Assembly: GCF_014287475.1 (NCBI RefSeq)
Contig: NZ_JACOPF010000003.1
Location: 296,719-360,718, forward strand
DNA: 64,000 bases
Source of the DNA: Mediterraneibacter hominis
Lineage (GTDB): Bacteria; Bacillota; Clostridia; Lachnospirales; Lachnospiraceae
Reading direction: 5' to 3'
A program made the position numbers and the translations under genes. Positions 7,758 through 16,430 of this stretch are shown here, piece by piece. The notes under the pieces are model-generated. The model was not told the DNA's origin. It ran no database searches and saw only the letters and a list, made by a program, of their open reading frames with translations. Each line of letters starts with the position of its first letter. Position 1 is the stretch's first letter.

Positions 7758-9182
7758 ATGAAGCGAAGGACAGAAAAAGAGGGGAATTTTACTTCTTCTA
7801 TTATAATAATGATACTGGCAATAGCGGTTCTGCTTATCGGTGTGGTGATCCTGAAACGGGATCCCCATATCCCGTTGCTCTGCAGCACGGCGCTGATATT
7901 GCTTTACGCTGTATATCTAGGTGTGCCATGGGCAGATATGAGAGCGTCTATTGTAAAAAGTATTTCAGAGTCAATCGAGGCGATTTTGATCATCTGTCTG
8001 ATCGGTATGACGGTAGGAAGCTGGATATCTAGTGGAATCGTTCCGATGGTGATTTATTATGGGCTGGAAATTTTTTCTCCGAAATGGTTTCTGGTATCTG
8101 TTTTATTTCTGTGTAGTATTATGTCGTTGGTTACCGGCTCATCCTGGACGACGATCGGAACCATCGGAGTTGCGTTTATGGGGGTGGGATATGGTCTTGG
8201 CATTCCGTCAGGTATTACGGCGGGCGCTATTGTGTGTGGTGCATTTTTTGGAGATAAGCAGTCGCCTATGTCGGATTCCACCAATTTTGCGGCAGCAGTG
8301 GCGAAAACAGATTTGTATAAGCACGTGAAATCTATGGTATTTACAAATGAACCTGCCTTGCTAGTGTCGTTGGTTGTATTTTTCGTTATAGGTTTAAGAT
8401 ATGGGAATACCAATGTAGATTATACCCAGGTAAATCTTATTATGGAAGGATTAGAAGGGGCGTTCCATTTTAATATTTTACTCTTACTGCCGCTTGTTCT
8501 GCTCATTATACTCATTGCAAAGAAATTTCCGGCAATACCTACTATGCTTATTGCAGCGTTTTCAGGAACGGTTTTCACAGTTCTGATCCAGGGACGCTCC
8601 TTGAGTGATGCGCTTGGCTTTATGCATCAAGGCTATACGGGGAATACGGGTATAGAAGCGGTAGACACGTTACTGACCAGGGGCGGACTTAATTCTATGA
8701 CGGGAACAATTACTTTGATGATGATGTCTCTAATGCTTGCAGGAGCGTTAGAACGTACGGGTGTCATGCGTCATTTGATTGCCAAGACAGCAAGATTTAC
8801 AGATAAAAGATTCGGTCTTATTTCTACTACGTTAGTATCCACGCTTTGTCTTGGGTACTTTGCGGCGGATCCGTATCTTGCCATGTTGTTGCCGGCAAAT
8901 GCACTGGGGCAGAAATACGATGAGCAGGGAATTGACAGATGTGTTCTTTCTAGGACGCTGGAAGATGGCGGAACAACAATTTGTCCGGTAGTTCCGTGGG
9001 GAACAAATGGAATTTATTGTGCGGCGACGCTGGGGGTTCCGGTAATGCAGTATATGCCTTACTATATTATGGGAATCGCGACGCCGATCATTGCGCTGCT
9101 TTGTGCGGCTACAGGAATTGGGATTAAATATGTAAATAAGGAGAAAAAAGGTGGAAAACATATTAAAGAAAGTACAGTGTGA
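7758..9182 (+). CDS. NhaC-family Na+/H+ antiporter, second copy
   Basis: 474 residues, clearly paralogous to the preceding gene over its whole length: shared DPHIPLL start, TGSSWTTIGTIGVAFMG, GAFFGDKQSPMSDSTNF and AADPYLAM segments. A tandem duplication followed by divergence is the simplest explanation. The two proteins might work as a pair or handle substrate and product separately (inference). The last 32 bases overlap the next reading frame. Confidence 0.85.
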   Translation: MKRRTEKEGNFTSSIIIMILAIAVLLIGVVILKRDPHIPLLCSTALILLYAVYLGVPWADMRASIVKSISESIEAILIICLIGMTVGSWISSGIVPMVIYYGLEIFSPKWFLVSVLFLCSIMSLVTGSSWTTIGTIGVAFMGVGYGLGIPSGITAGAIVCGAFFGDKQSPMSDSTNFAAAVAKTDLYKHVKSMVFTNEPALLVSLVVFFVIGLRYGNTNVDYTQVNLIMEGLEGAFHFNILLLLPLVLLIILIAKKFPAIPTMLIAAFSGTVFTVLIQGRSLSDALGFMHQGYTGNTGIEAVDTLLTRGGLNSMTGTITLMMMSLMLAGALERTGVMRHLIAKTARFTDKRFGLISTTLVSTLCLGYFAADPYLAMLLPANALGQKYDEQGIDRCVLSRTLEDGGTTICPVVPWGTNGIYCAATLGVPVMQYMPYYIMGIATPIIALLCAATGIGIKYVNKEKKGGKHIKESTV

Positions 9183-10431
9183 TGTGGAAGAAACCGATTT
9201 AAGCTTTCTGGACGAAGCGAAAAAGCGCGCAGGCAGTATTGCGGTCAGAAAAACGGCTTTTGTGCAGGAAAAGGGTGTTCGTTCTGAATTAAGCTATAAG
9301 AAAATAAAGGCAAAAAGCGGAGAACTGATGTATCATTATCACCTGTGTTGTAGAAATCTTGCGGAATTTCAGGATCAGGCAGAAGAACTGGAAATATTGC
9401 TGAAAGAAGAAAAATTACATTTAGATCGTATCGGTGTCAGTATTGATTACGCAATGGCGTTGCCGGAGACGATAAGAGAACAAAATAGACGTAGAGATGC
9501 ATTATATTTTGCAGAGCAGGAGGATTGGAACATTCTCGGCATTTATCCGGAAATGCAGCCACATTTAGGAGATAATATGATTGGGAGTCCGGCATCCTAT
9601 TCGCTCGTACAAAAGGCACTAAGTGCAGGAGTGACTACGATCGGAAATGTATCTCAGTTTTTTGGCTGGGATTATCCAGAATATACAGACGTAAAACAGA
9701 GAACAAAGAGTACGCTACAGGCGATAGCCTTGATGGCAGAAAAAAAGAAAGACGGAGCGCTGATCCATTCTAATTTAGACGACGGATACGGAGATAAGGC
9801 GGGAGATCTGGGTCTTCTGATAGGATGTGCACTTTTAGAAAAATATATAATCGAAACACTCATGGGGGCAAAAATCGCACATTCTTTTGGCGATATGTTT
9901 TATTCTCCAATGAAAAGGTTGGTATTTCTTTCTGCCTTAAAACAAATACACGGGCAAGAAATGGTCGGTTCCATGATTTTTGCAAATAAACTAGGGCGCA
10001 ATAAAAAGAAGATAGAATTAAATACAGCACACATGTCAGAACATTTACTTTTCGATATGGCGGGGCAGTATATATACCAAACAGGGCACGCTGTGACGAC
10101 TATGGCGAATCAGGGATTGACGTCACAGGTATCTTCGCGAGAAATCATACAGACATTGGAATATGCACGGGAGCTGGAAGGCTATCTTCCACATGTAGTC
10201 GATACGATTGATTTTGAAAAAATTGATAACACTGCGAAGAAAGTGGTATACAGAGGGAAGCTGTTCTTTGAAGCTGTATTAGAATATCTAGGAGGTTTCA
10301 TAGATGTCGAAAACCCCTATGCAATGTTATTGGCAGTCAAAGAGATCGGTATAAAATATCTGACAGAGAGATTTGAAAGAAAACAGGATACGGAAATTAT
10401 TATAGCAGACTATAATTTATATGAGCATTAA
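9151..10431 (+). CDS. Unrecognised 426-aa cytoplasmic protein of the GRE operon
   Basis: Begins with GTG at 9151, supported by an AAGGAG site 8-10 bp upstream; the gene overlaps the NhaC stop by 32 bp, implying translational coupling. No signal peptide or membrane segment is visible. Conserved-looking motifs include GIYPEMQPHLGDN, AGVTTIGNVSQFFGWDYPEY, ALIHSNLDDGYGD and YQTGHAVTTMANQG. The pattern of glycine-rich turns and Asp/His residues resembles a TIM-barrel enzyme, loosely like class III mutase catalytic subunits, but I see no DxHxxG B12 motif and no small partner subunit nearby. Function is unknown; an enzyme of the same catabolic pathway is likely from context. Confidence 0.8.
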   Translation: MENILKKVQCDVEETDLSFLDEAKKRAGSIAVRKTAFVQEKGVRSELSYKKIKAKSGELMYHYHLCCRNLAEFQDQAEELEILLKEEKLHLDRIGVSIDYAMALPETIREQNRRRDALYFAEQEDWNILGIYPEMQPHLGDNMIGSPASYSLVQKALSAGVTTIGNVSQFFGWDYPEYTDVKQRTKSTLQAIALMAEKKKDGALIHSNLDDGYGDKAGDLGLLIGCALLEKYIIETLMGAKIAHSFGDMFYSPMKRLVFLSALKQIHGQEMVGSMIFANKLGRNKKKIELNTAHMSEHLLFDMAGQYIYQTGHAVTTMANQGLTSQVSSREIIQTLEYARELEGYLPHVVDTIDFEKIDNTAKKVVYRGKLFFEAVLEYLGGFIDVENPYAMLLAVKEIGIKYLTERFERKQDTEIIIADYNLYEH

Positions 10432-10463
10432 GACGCATGCAGACATGGAGAGGAGGAATACAT

Positions 10464-11210
10464 ATGGCAAACATGTTGGCAGGTAAAGTTGCTTTGGTGA
10501 CAGGAGCAGCTAGAGGAATCGGAAAATGCATTGCATTAAAGTTGGCAGAATACGGGGCAGATGTCATTGTAAATGATTTGAAGGTGGACGAGAATTCTGA
10601 GGTAATGAAAGAGATACAGAACTTTGGAGTCAAGGGCTTCCCTCTGCAGGGGGATATTACGGACTGTCAGGCGGTTTCTGCAATGGTAGAAAAAGCAGTA
10701 AAAGAAATGGGGAGGATAGACATCCTGGTGAATAATGCTGGAGTCTATCCGGCGGTTCCAGTATTGGAGGTAGATGAGAAACATTTTGAATTTGTTGTGG
10801 ACGTTAATATGAAAGGATTGTTTTTTATGTCACAGCAGGTGGTAAAACAGTCCATGCTTCCCAATAATTATGGAAAAATTGTAAATATCAGCTCGTGCGA
10901 CGGAAAGAATCCAGGAAAGGGAGTAGCTGTATATTCGGCGACAAAGGCTGCTGTTATCAGTTTTACAAAATCTTATGCACTGGAACTAGCGGATTATGAT
11001 ATTAATTCCAACGCTGTTGCAGCAGGGTGGGTGGAATCGGAACAGGTTTTGGCGAATGATAGATGGAAAGACGCACTTGCTATGATCCCTTCGCGTAGAC
11101 TGGGAAAACTATCAGAAATTGCCGAAGCGGTTGCGTTTCTCTGTAATGATAAAGTTTCTTATATAAATGGAGAAATACTGGATGTAAATGGCGGTATTAT
11201 TATGGACTAA
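10464..11210 (+). CDS. Short-chain dehydrogenase/reductase (SDR)
   Basis: 248 residues from the ATG at 10464, chosen over 10437 because GAGGAGG lies 7 bp upstream. Classical SDR: TGAARGIG cofactor motif at residues 13-20, NNAG near 85, Ser in NISSCDG, and the catalytic YSATK with Tyr157 and Lys161. The C-terminus GEILDVNGG is typical of FabG-like and polyol/hydroxyacid dehydrogenases. It would interconvert an alcohol and a ketone using NAD(P)H in the GRE pathway, either supplying the GRE substrate or reducing its product (inference). Confidence 0.85.
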   Translation: MANMLAGKVALVTGAARGIGKCIALKLAEYGADVIVNDLKVDENSEVMKEIQNFGVKGFPLQGDITDCQAVSAMVEKAVKEMGRIDILVNNAGVYPAVPVLEVDEKHFEFVVDVNMKGLFFMSQQVVKQSMLPNNYGKIVNISSCDGKNPGKGVAVYSATKAAVISFTKSYALELADYDINSNAVAAGWVESEQVLANDRWKDALAMIPSRRLGKLSEIAEAVAFLCNDKVSYINGEILDVNGGIIMD

Positions 11211-11224
11211 AAAAGGAGGCTCCC

Positions 11225-12130
11225 ATGATCTTCAATATTCAAAAGTGTTCTGTTCACGACGGGGATGGTCTGCGGACACTGGTATTTTTCAAAGGCTGTC
11301 CACTTGGGTGTAAATGGTGCGCCAATCCGGAATCACAGTCTTTTCAACAGGAAATCATGGAATCTTCCGCTAAATGCATAGGCTGTATGCGGTGTGTGAA
11401 AGAGTGCCCTGAAAAAGCGGTTGTACTGACTGAAGCGGGACCGACTATTGACAGAAAAAGCTGTGTGAAGTGTTTTCACTGTACGGAGATCTGTTATGCT
11501 GGTGCAAAATATGTGACAGGAAAAGCGTACACGGTGGAGGAACTTTTTGAAGAGATTGAGAAGGACAGAATGTTCTATTCTATGTCGTCAGGAGGTGTTA
11601 CTTTTTCCGGCGGGGAGCCTCTTGTACAGGCGGAATTTTTGACGCGAATTGCAGAAAAATGCCACGAAGAGGGTATCCATGTTATGTTAGAGAGCTGTGG
11701 ATATGCAGAGTATGAAAAGTTTAAAACAGTGCTTCCTTTTATCGACGCTATGTTCATGGATCTGAAACATATTGATACAGAGATTCACCGAAGGTTGACA
11801 GGTAGAGGGAATCAGCTGATATTAGACAATATTCGGAAAATTTCTGAATTTGGTGTCCCGATTACTATACGGACGCCTATAATCCCGGGATATAATGATG
11901 AAAAATTGAATATTACAGGGATAGCAGAATTTATTAAGACAATTCCAAATGTACGGGAGTATGAATTGTTGGCATATCATAATTTGGGCGAATCGAAATA
12001 CAAGGCACTGGGACGAGGGTATGCGTTGCATGATGTAAGGCCGCCTTCAGAGGAAGAAATGGACTCACTTGTAACTGCGGCTGAAGAAGTCTTAAAAGGC
12101 AGTGGGAAACATTGTTTTTATATCAAATAA
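11225..12130 (+). CDS. Glycyl radical enzyme activase (radical SAM)
   Basis: 301 residues. The radical-SAM cluster motif CX3CX2C is at Cys25, Cys29 and Cys32 (GCPLGCKWC). It is followed by two ferredoxin-type cysteine motifs, CIGCMRCVKECP and CVKCFHCTEIC, forming the auxiliary 4Fe-4S insert found in activases of dehydratase/lyase-type GREs rather than PflA. FSGGEPL is the SAM-binding GGE motif. It installs the glycyl radical on its partner, here the GRE starting 29 bp downstream. Start ATG 11225 follows AAGGAGG. Confidence 0.93.
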   Translation: MIFNIQKCSVHDGDGLRTLVFFKGCPLGCKWCANPESQSFQQEIMESSAKCIGCMRCVKECPEKAVVLTEAGPTIDRKSCVKCFHCTEICYAGAKYVTGKAYTVEELFEEIEKDRMFYSMSSGGVTFSGGEPLVQAEFLTRIAEKCHEEGIHVMLESCGYAEYEKFKTVLPFIDAMFMDLKHIDTEIHRRLTGRGNQLILDNIRKISEFGVPITIRTPIIPGYNDEKLNITGIAEFIKTIPNVREYELLAYHNLGESKYKALGRGYALHDVRPPSEEEMDSLVTAAEEVLKGSGKHCFYIK

Positions 12131-12159
12131 TTTATTGATCAAGGTAAGGAGGTAAGAGA

Positions 12160-14514
12160 ATGGTATTTGAGAGGATCCAAAAGTTACGTGAAAGAGAATT
12201 TGAAACAGAACCGAGCATCTGCCTAGAACGGGCGAGGATGGTGACGGAGTTTTACAGTCAGGCGTCTATGGAACCATTTATGCTTCGCAGAGCAAAGTTC
12301 TTTCGGTATTTTCTGGAGAATAAAACGATCTATATTGATGATGAAGCGGTTCTGGCAGGAAACCAGGGTTCCAGGTTCCGTTCGTGTCCAGTGTTCCCAG
12401 AAGTAACAGCCTGGCTCTATGATGATGTGGATACGATAGATACAAGGACGGCTGACAGTTATCAGTTTATGCCTGGGGAAAAGGAAGAATTGAAAAAGAT
12501 CGTGGCTCAATGGAAGGGAAAAACGTTTGGTGACTATACGAGACAACAAATCGCACCAGAAGTTGCAGAAATGGTGGATATTGGTATTTTTACAACTGGA
12601 AGTACGAACGTTTCTACAGGTTCTCATGCACCGGCATATTATGATTTAGTAAAATATGGATACCGGCATTATATCGATCTGTGTAAACAAAAGCTGGAAG
12701 CAATGGAGGATATGGATATTACTTCCCTTGAGCAGAAGATGACATGGGAAAGTATGATCATTGTTATGGAGGCTATCATTGCTTATGCACATCGTTATGC
12801 GGACTTAGCGGAAAAAATGGCAGAAGAATGTCGCGATCCCGAACGAAAGGAACAGCTTCTGACGATTGCGGAAAACTGTCGTGTTGTTCCGGAAAATAAG
12901 CCGCAGAATTTCCATCAGGCAATACAACTGGTGTGGTTTACACATCTGGCTCTTATGCTGGAAGTAAACGGACAGAATCACTGCTTTGGCAGGTTTGATC
13001 AATATATGTATCCGCTCTATGCACAGGATATTAAAAATGGAGTCAGTGAAGATTTTATTATGAATCTGGTTCACGAACTGAAGCTAAAGTGTTCCGATCT
13101 GTGGGTACTTAGAAATCAGACGGAATCTCTTGCCTATGCAGGGTGTCCACTTTGGATGCACATGCTGATGGGCGGAATGTTGCCTAATGGGAAAGACGGC
13201 TGTAATGAACTGACCGATCTGATTCTTAAATCGATCACAGAGATGCCAACTAAGGCGCCAGTTATGTCCTTCCGATACCATGATAATATAAACAGAAAGA
13301 CATTTCGTCTAGCATTGGAAGCAATACGTTCAGGGGCAAGCCAGCCGGCTATTTTTAACGACAATGTATGTATTCCTACATTGCTTTCCCTTGGGTTTAC
13401 ACTTAAGGAAGCTCGAAATTATGCTTTCTGTGGGTGTGTAGAATCAATTGTTCCGGGAAAAACAGATTTTAACGCAAATGTAGGATACTTTAATCCTGTT
13501 AAGGTGCTTGAGATTACGCTGAACGATGGTATGGATCCATTGACGAAAAAACAGGTAGGGCCACATACAGGTGATGTAAGGACATTTACTTCAGTGGAGC
13601 AGATCATGGAAGCATATAAGATACAGGAACAGTATTTTGTAAAATATTTCCTTACTACATTTGATAAAATTGTTTCTTGCCATGCCTATATGCTGCCGAC
13701 GATCGCGGCTTCCTGTTTTGTTGATGGATGTATTGACAGTGGAAAAGTACTGCAGCAGGGAGGCGCGGAACATAAATATTCGGCTGCAGCGATCACAAGT
13801 ATTGCCAATGTGGCTGACTCTCTTGCGGCGATCCAGGTGTGTGTATTTGACAAAAAGTATCTGACGATGGCAGAATTAATGGAATTGTTAGAGAAAGACT
13901 TTGAAGGCCGCGAAGATATGCGCCAGCTTCTCCTTAATAAAGCACCTAAGTACGGCAATGATATTGAACTGGTGGATGACTATGCAAGATGGATTGTGGA
14001 TCAGTGTAACGAGGATATTGTCCATTTCATGGATGGGCGTGGTGGAAGATTTACTACAGTATATGCGACACAATCTTATAATGTAGTTGTTGGAAGACTT
14101 ATTGGAGCTACACCAGATGGAAGGCATTCGTTTGCCGACCTGGCGGATAATGCATCGCCCATGAATGGACTGGACTGCTGTGGACCTACGTCGGTAGTGA
14201 AGTCGGTTTCTCATCTAGATCATTTTATACCTCAGAATGGGATCTTGTTAAATCAGAGATTCGATCCAGCGGTGATAAAAGGGGATAAAGGGTTGGATAT
14301 TTTGGAAAGTGTAGTAAGATCCTTCTGTAATATGAAGGGAGAGCATATCCAAATTACGGTAGTAGATACGGATACACTAAAAGCAGCGCAAAAAGATCCG
14401 AAATCCTACCAGAATATTTTGGTTCGCGTAGCGGGTTACTCGGCTTATTTTATCGAGCTGGATAAGCAGGTACAGGATAATATCATTACTCGTACTCTTC
14501 AGCAGGGGCTGTAG
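12160..14514 (+). CDS. Glycyl radical enzyme, dehydratase/lyase-type, substrate unassigned
   Basis: 784 residues, the normal size. The C-terminal glycyl radical motif RVAGYSAYF places the radical Gly at 759; the active-site loop GCVES gives the thiyl Cys426 and the general base Glu428. The conserved GRFDQY is at about 277-282 and His156 lies in the GSH segment. At positions that define substrate class, glycerol/propanediol dehydratases carry His-Ser and Asp, and HypD carries Asp278; here I read Gln272-Asn273 and Asn440. Glu428 next to the Cys argues for an eliminase rather than PFL (PFL has Cys-Cys). With proC and an SDR in the operon, the product may be a cyclic imine or a carbonyl compound (inference). 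Not PFL, CutC, GD or HypD on these residues. Confidence 0.9.
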   Translation: MVFERIQKLREREFETEPSICLERARMVTEFYSQASMEPFMLRRAKFFRYFLENKTIYIDDEAVLAGNQGSRFRSCPVFPEVTAWLYDDVDTIDTRTADSYQFMPGEKEELKKIVAQWKGKTFGDYTRQQIAPEVAEMVDIGIFTTGSTNVSTGSHAPAYYDLVKYGYRHYIDLCKQKLEAMEDMDITSLEQKMTWESMIIVMEAIIAYAHRYADLAEKMAEECRDPERKEQLLTIAENCRVVPENKPQNFHQAIQLVWFTHLALMLEVNGQNHCFGRFDQYMYPLYAQDIKNGVSEDFIMNLVHELKLKCSDLWVLRNQTESLAYAGCPLWMHMLMGGMLPNGKDGCNELTDLILKSITEMPTKAPVMSFRYHDNINRKTFRLALEAIRSGASQPAIFNDNVCIPTLLSLGFTLKEARNYAFCGCVESIVPGKTDFNANVGYFNPVKVLEITLNDGMDPLTKKQVGPHTGDVRTFTSVEQIMEAYKIQEQYFVKYFLTTFDKIVSCHAYMLPTIAASCFVDGCIDSGKVLQQGGAEHKYSAAAITSIANVADSLAAIQVCVFDKKYLTMAELMELLEKDFEGREDMRQLLLNKAPKYGNDIELVDDYARWIVDQCNEDIVHFMDGRGGRFTTVYATQSYNVVVGRLIGATPDGRHSFADLADNASPMNGLDCCGPTSVVKSVSHLDHFIPQNGILLNQRFDPAVIKGDKGLDILESVVRSFCNMKGEHIQITVVDTDTLKAAQKDPKSYQNILVRVAGYSAYFIELDKQVQDNIITRTLQQGL

Positions 14515-14574
14515 AAAGGAAATATCCTCAGAAAAAAATATGGCAGTGAGAATATGAGAAAATGTGGATTGTTC

Positions 14575-14603
14575 TTGACATAATCCATAAACCATGCTAT
14601 TTT
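14575..14603 (+). promoter_or_regulatory. rplJL promoter
   Basis: TTGACA (14575-14580), 17-bp spacer and TATTTT (14598-14603) with an upstream TGC, an extended -10. Transcription starts near 14610 at the L10 leader. Confidence 0.75.
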
Positions 14604-14610
14604 ATATTAG

Positions 14611-14726
14611 TAACTGCCAAAGACAGCAGGTGCCGTAAGGCATAAGGAGAAAACGCCTGCCGAGGAAGAGTGAAATTCTTGTATTGAATTTGTGATCCTC
14701 TGTGTCTTTGTGCACAGAGGATTTTT
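14611..14726 (+). ncRNA. Ribosomal protein L10 leader (autoregulatory RNA)
   Basis: The leader carries the conserved segments AAAGACAGCAGGTG and CGCCTGCCGAGG that form the L10(L12)4-binding fold in Firmicutes, followed by a terminator hairpin with a T-run. Excess L10/L12 complex binds and favours termination, limiting rplJL expression. Confidence 0.88.
14695..14726 (+). terminator. Attenuator terminator of the L10 leader
   Basis: Perfect 10-bp stem ATCCTCTGTG/CACAGAGGAT (14695-14704, 14713-14722) with an 8-nt loop and a T-run, upstream of rplJ. It is a regulated, not absolute, terminator. Confidence 0.8.
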
Positions 14727-14814
14727 ATTTGCAGAGGAAGCTTTCTTCCTTTTGCAGTAAAACCCTCCGGGTATCGGCAGTATACGCAAATAAAATAAGG
14801 AGGTGTACCAGAAA

Positions 14815-15402
14815 GTGGCAAAAGTTGAATTAAAACAACCAATCGTAAATGCAATTGCAGAAGAGATCAAAGATGCTGAGTCAGTTGTTCTCGTAAACTA
14901 TCGTGGTCTTACTGTGGCACAGGACACAGAATTACGTAAACAGCTCAGAGAAGCAGGCGTGATTTACAAAGTTTATAAGAACACGATGATGAAAAGAGCT
15001 TTCGAAGGAACAGTATGTGAAGGTCTGGAAGAACATCTGGAAGGGCCGAGCGCAATCGCAATTTCCAAAGATGACGCTACAGCACCGGCAAGAATTCTCT
15101 GTAATTTTGCTAAGACAGCAAATGCTCTGGAATTAAAAGGTGGTGTTGTAGAAGGAGCGATCTACGACACAGCGGGATTGACAGAACTGTCTAAGATTCC
15201 ATCCAGAGAAGAATTGCTTTCCAAACTGCTTGGAAGCATTCAGTCACCAATTACAAACTTCGCCCGTGTTATCAATCAGATTGCAGAAAAAGGCGGGGCA
15301 GAGAATTGCGAAGCTGCTTCTGCTAACGAAGCAGAGGAAGCGCCGGCGGCAGAGCCAGCAGAAGCTCCTGCTGAGGAGACGGCAGCTCCGGCAGAAGAAT
15401 AA
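14815..15402 (+). CDS. rplJ: 50S ribosomal protein L10
   Basis: 195 residues from GTG at 14815 (MAKVELKQPIV), with AAGGAGG about 11 bp upstream; the GTG at 14803 lies inside the ribosome site and is rejected. L10 anchors L7/L12 dimers in the ribosomal stalk; the NYRGLTVAQ and YKNTMMKRA segments are typical. The protein ends in an Ala/Glu-rich acidic tail of about 28 residues, longer than the common 165-175 residue form. Controlled by the L10 leader and followed by rplL. Confidence 0.95.
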   Translation: MAKVELKQPIVNAIAEEIKDAESVVLVNYRGLTVAQDTELRKQLREAGVIYKVYKNTMMKRAFEGTVCEGLEEHLEGPSAIAISKDDATAPARILCNFAKTANALELKGGVVEGAIYDTAGLTELSKIPSREELLSKLLGSIQSPITNFARVINQIAEKGGAENCEAASANEAEEAPAAEPAEAPAEETAAPAEE

Positions 15403-15471
15403 GAGCCTGATAAATTTAAGACAGGCAGTCGTATGAAAAATAAAAAAAGAAATGATATGGAGGAAATGAAA

Positions 15472-15846
15472 ATGGCTAAATTGACAACAGCTGAAATGAT
15501 TGAAGCAATCAAAGAGTTATCAGTATTAGAATTAAATGAATTAGTAAAAGCTTGTGAAGAAGAATTTGGTGTATCTGCAGCAGCAGGTGTTGTAGTTGCA
15601 GCAGCAGGCGGAGAAGCAGCAGCGGCTGAAGAGAAAGATGAGTTTGATGTAGAACTTGTATCTGCTGGTTCTTCTAAGGTTAAAGTAATCAAAGTTGTTC
15701 GTGAGATCACAGGACTTGGACTGAAAGAAGCAAAAGAGTTGGTTGACGGAGCTCCGAAGGTAGTAAAAGAAGCTGTTTCTAAGGCAGAAGCTGAAGAAAT
15801 CAAAGCAAAACTGGAAGGCGAAGGCGCAGAAGTAAACCTGAAATAA
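15472..15846 (+). CDS. rplL: 50S ribosomal protein L7/L12
   Basis: 124 residues from ATG 15472 ([16 protein letters not shown]), with a GGAGGA site; the in-frame ATG at 15433 adds a basic stretch foreign to the family. N-terminal dimerisation helices, Ala/Gly-rich hinge near residues 38-52, and the C-terminal factor-binding domain with [15 protein letters not shown]. Recruits GTPase factors to the ribosome. Confidence 0.96.
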   Translation: MAKLTTAEMIEAIKELSVLELNELVKACEEEFGVSAAAGVVVAAAGGEAAAAEEKDEFDVELVSAGSSKVKVIKVVREITGLGLKEAKELVDGAPKVVKEAVSKAEAEEIKAKLEGEGAEVNLK

Positions 15847-15872
15847 TTACTTTTGATAAAGGAATTTCAAGA

Positions 15873-15908
15873 CCGCAGAAGATAAAACGCTTCTGCGGTT
15901 TTTGTTTT
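15873..15908 (+). terminator. Terminator after rplL
   Basis: Perfect stem CCGCAGAAG/CTTCTGCGG (15873-15881, 15890-15898) followed by a T-rich tract. It separates rplJL from rpoBC, which has its own promoter. Confidence 0.85.
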
Positions 15909-15909
15909 A

Positions 15910-16132
15910 TATAATAGGAAATTTCGATAAATTTCCTATTATACAAAAAGCCCTCCGGGCGGGGTGCTGCGTGCCAGTGGCACGCGTTTAGCACCGACCG
16001 AAGCGGCAGCGGAGACTGCACACGCCGCAATAAGAAAATTTTACCGCTTTGCGGTATTGCGGCGGCGCGCAAAGTGGACAAGTCCCTCAAGATTGAGAGG
16101 CAGGGGAGTTGAATAGGCGAAGCCTATTTTTT
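15910..16132. repeat. Dispersed palindromic repeat family 1, copy A
   Basis: Composite intergenic element: an imperfect palindrome TATAATAGGAAATTT...(15910-15943), a CCCTCCGGGCGGGG block, the core with CCGCAATA...TATTGCGG and ACCGCTTTGCGGT (16025-16063), GGCGCGCAAAGTGGACAAG, and a terminator-like end AATAGGC-GAA-GCCTATT with T-run (16112-16132). The core recurs nearly identically at 32723-32775 and 48060-48146. Confidence 0.8.
16112..16132 (+). terminator. Short hairpin with T-run ending repeat copy A
   Basis: AATAGGC (16112-16118), GAA loop, GCCTATT (16122-16128), then T6. It looks like an intrinsic terminator that would insulate the rpoBC promoter. Confidence 0.5.
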
Positions 16133-16209
16133 AATAGAGAGATGGGAGGGATTCCTATCACATTTGTGATAAAATGTCAAGAGAAAAATAGAAAAACATT
16201 GGAAAAACG

Positions 16210-16239
16210 TTGACAATAAAAAGCGTTTTGTGTTATAGT
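16210..16239 (+). promoter_or_regulatory. rpoBC promoter
   Basis: TTGACA (16210-16215), 18-bp spacer, TATAGT (16234-16239). The leader to 16430 is about 190 nt; I see no recognised riboswitch in it, only short complementary segments. Confidence 0.75.
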
Positions 16240-16430
16240 AAAAAATGCGCTATTATGGAAAGGTATGCCATATAGTGGCAGAAATACCATTACAAGGCTC
16301 TTTTCTTGTAAGTTAGTAGGCTTAAACTGCTGGAGGAAACTCTGCGGTTTGTAAATGCTGTTGTCTGGCAGAATTGTGTAAGAGTTCAATCAGACAATGG
16401 CGCAAATAATATATGAGGAGTGAAACGTCA

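Noticed and set aside
12160..14514. Assignment of the GRE as 4-hydroxyproline dehydratase (HypD) from the adjacent proC
   Set aside because: The position equal to HypD Asp278 is Asn273 and the loop after Cys426 differs, so the name is not supported.
15800..16090. 96-aa minus-strand frame, similar to one at 48000-48209
   Set aside because: The shared peptide comes from the dispersed repeat itself; no ribosome site and no independent family.
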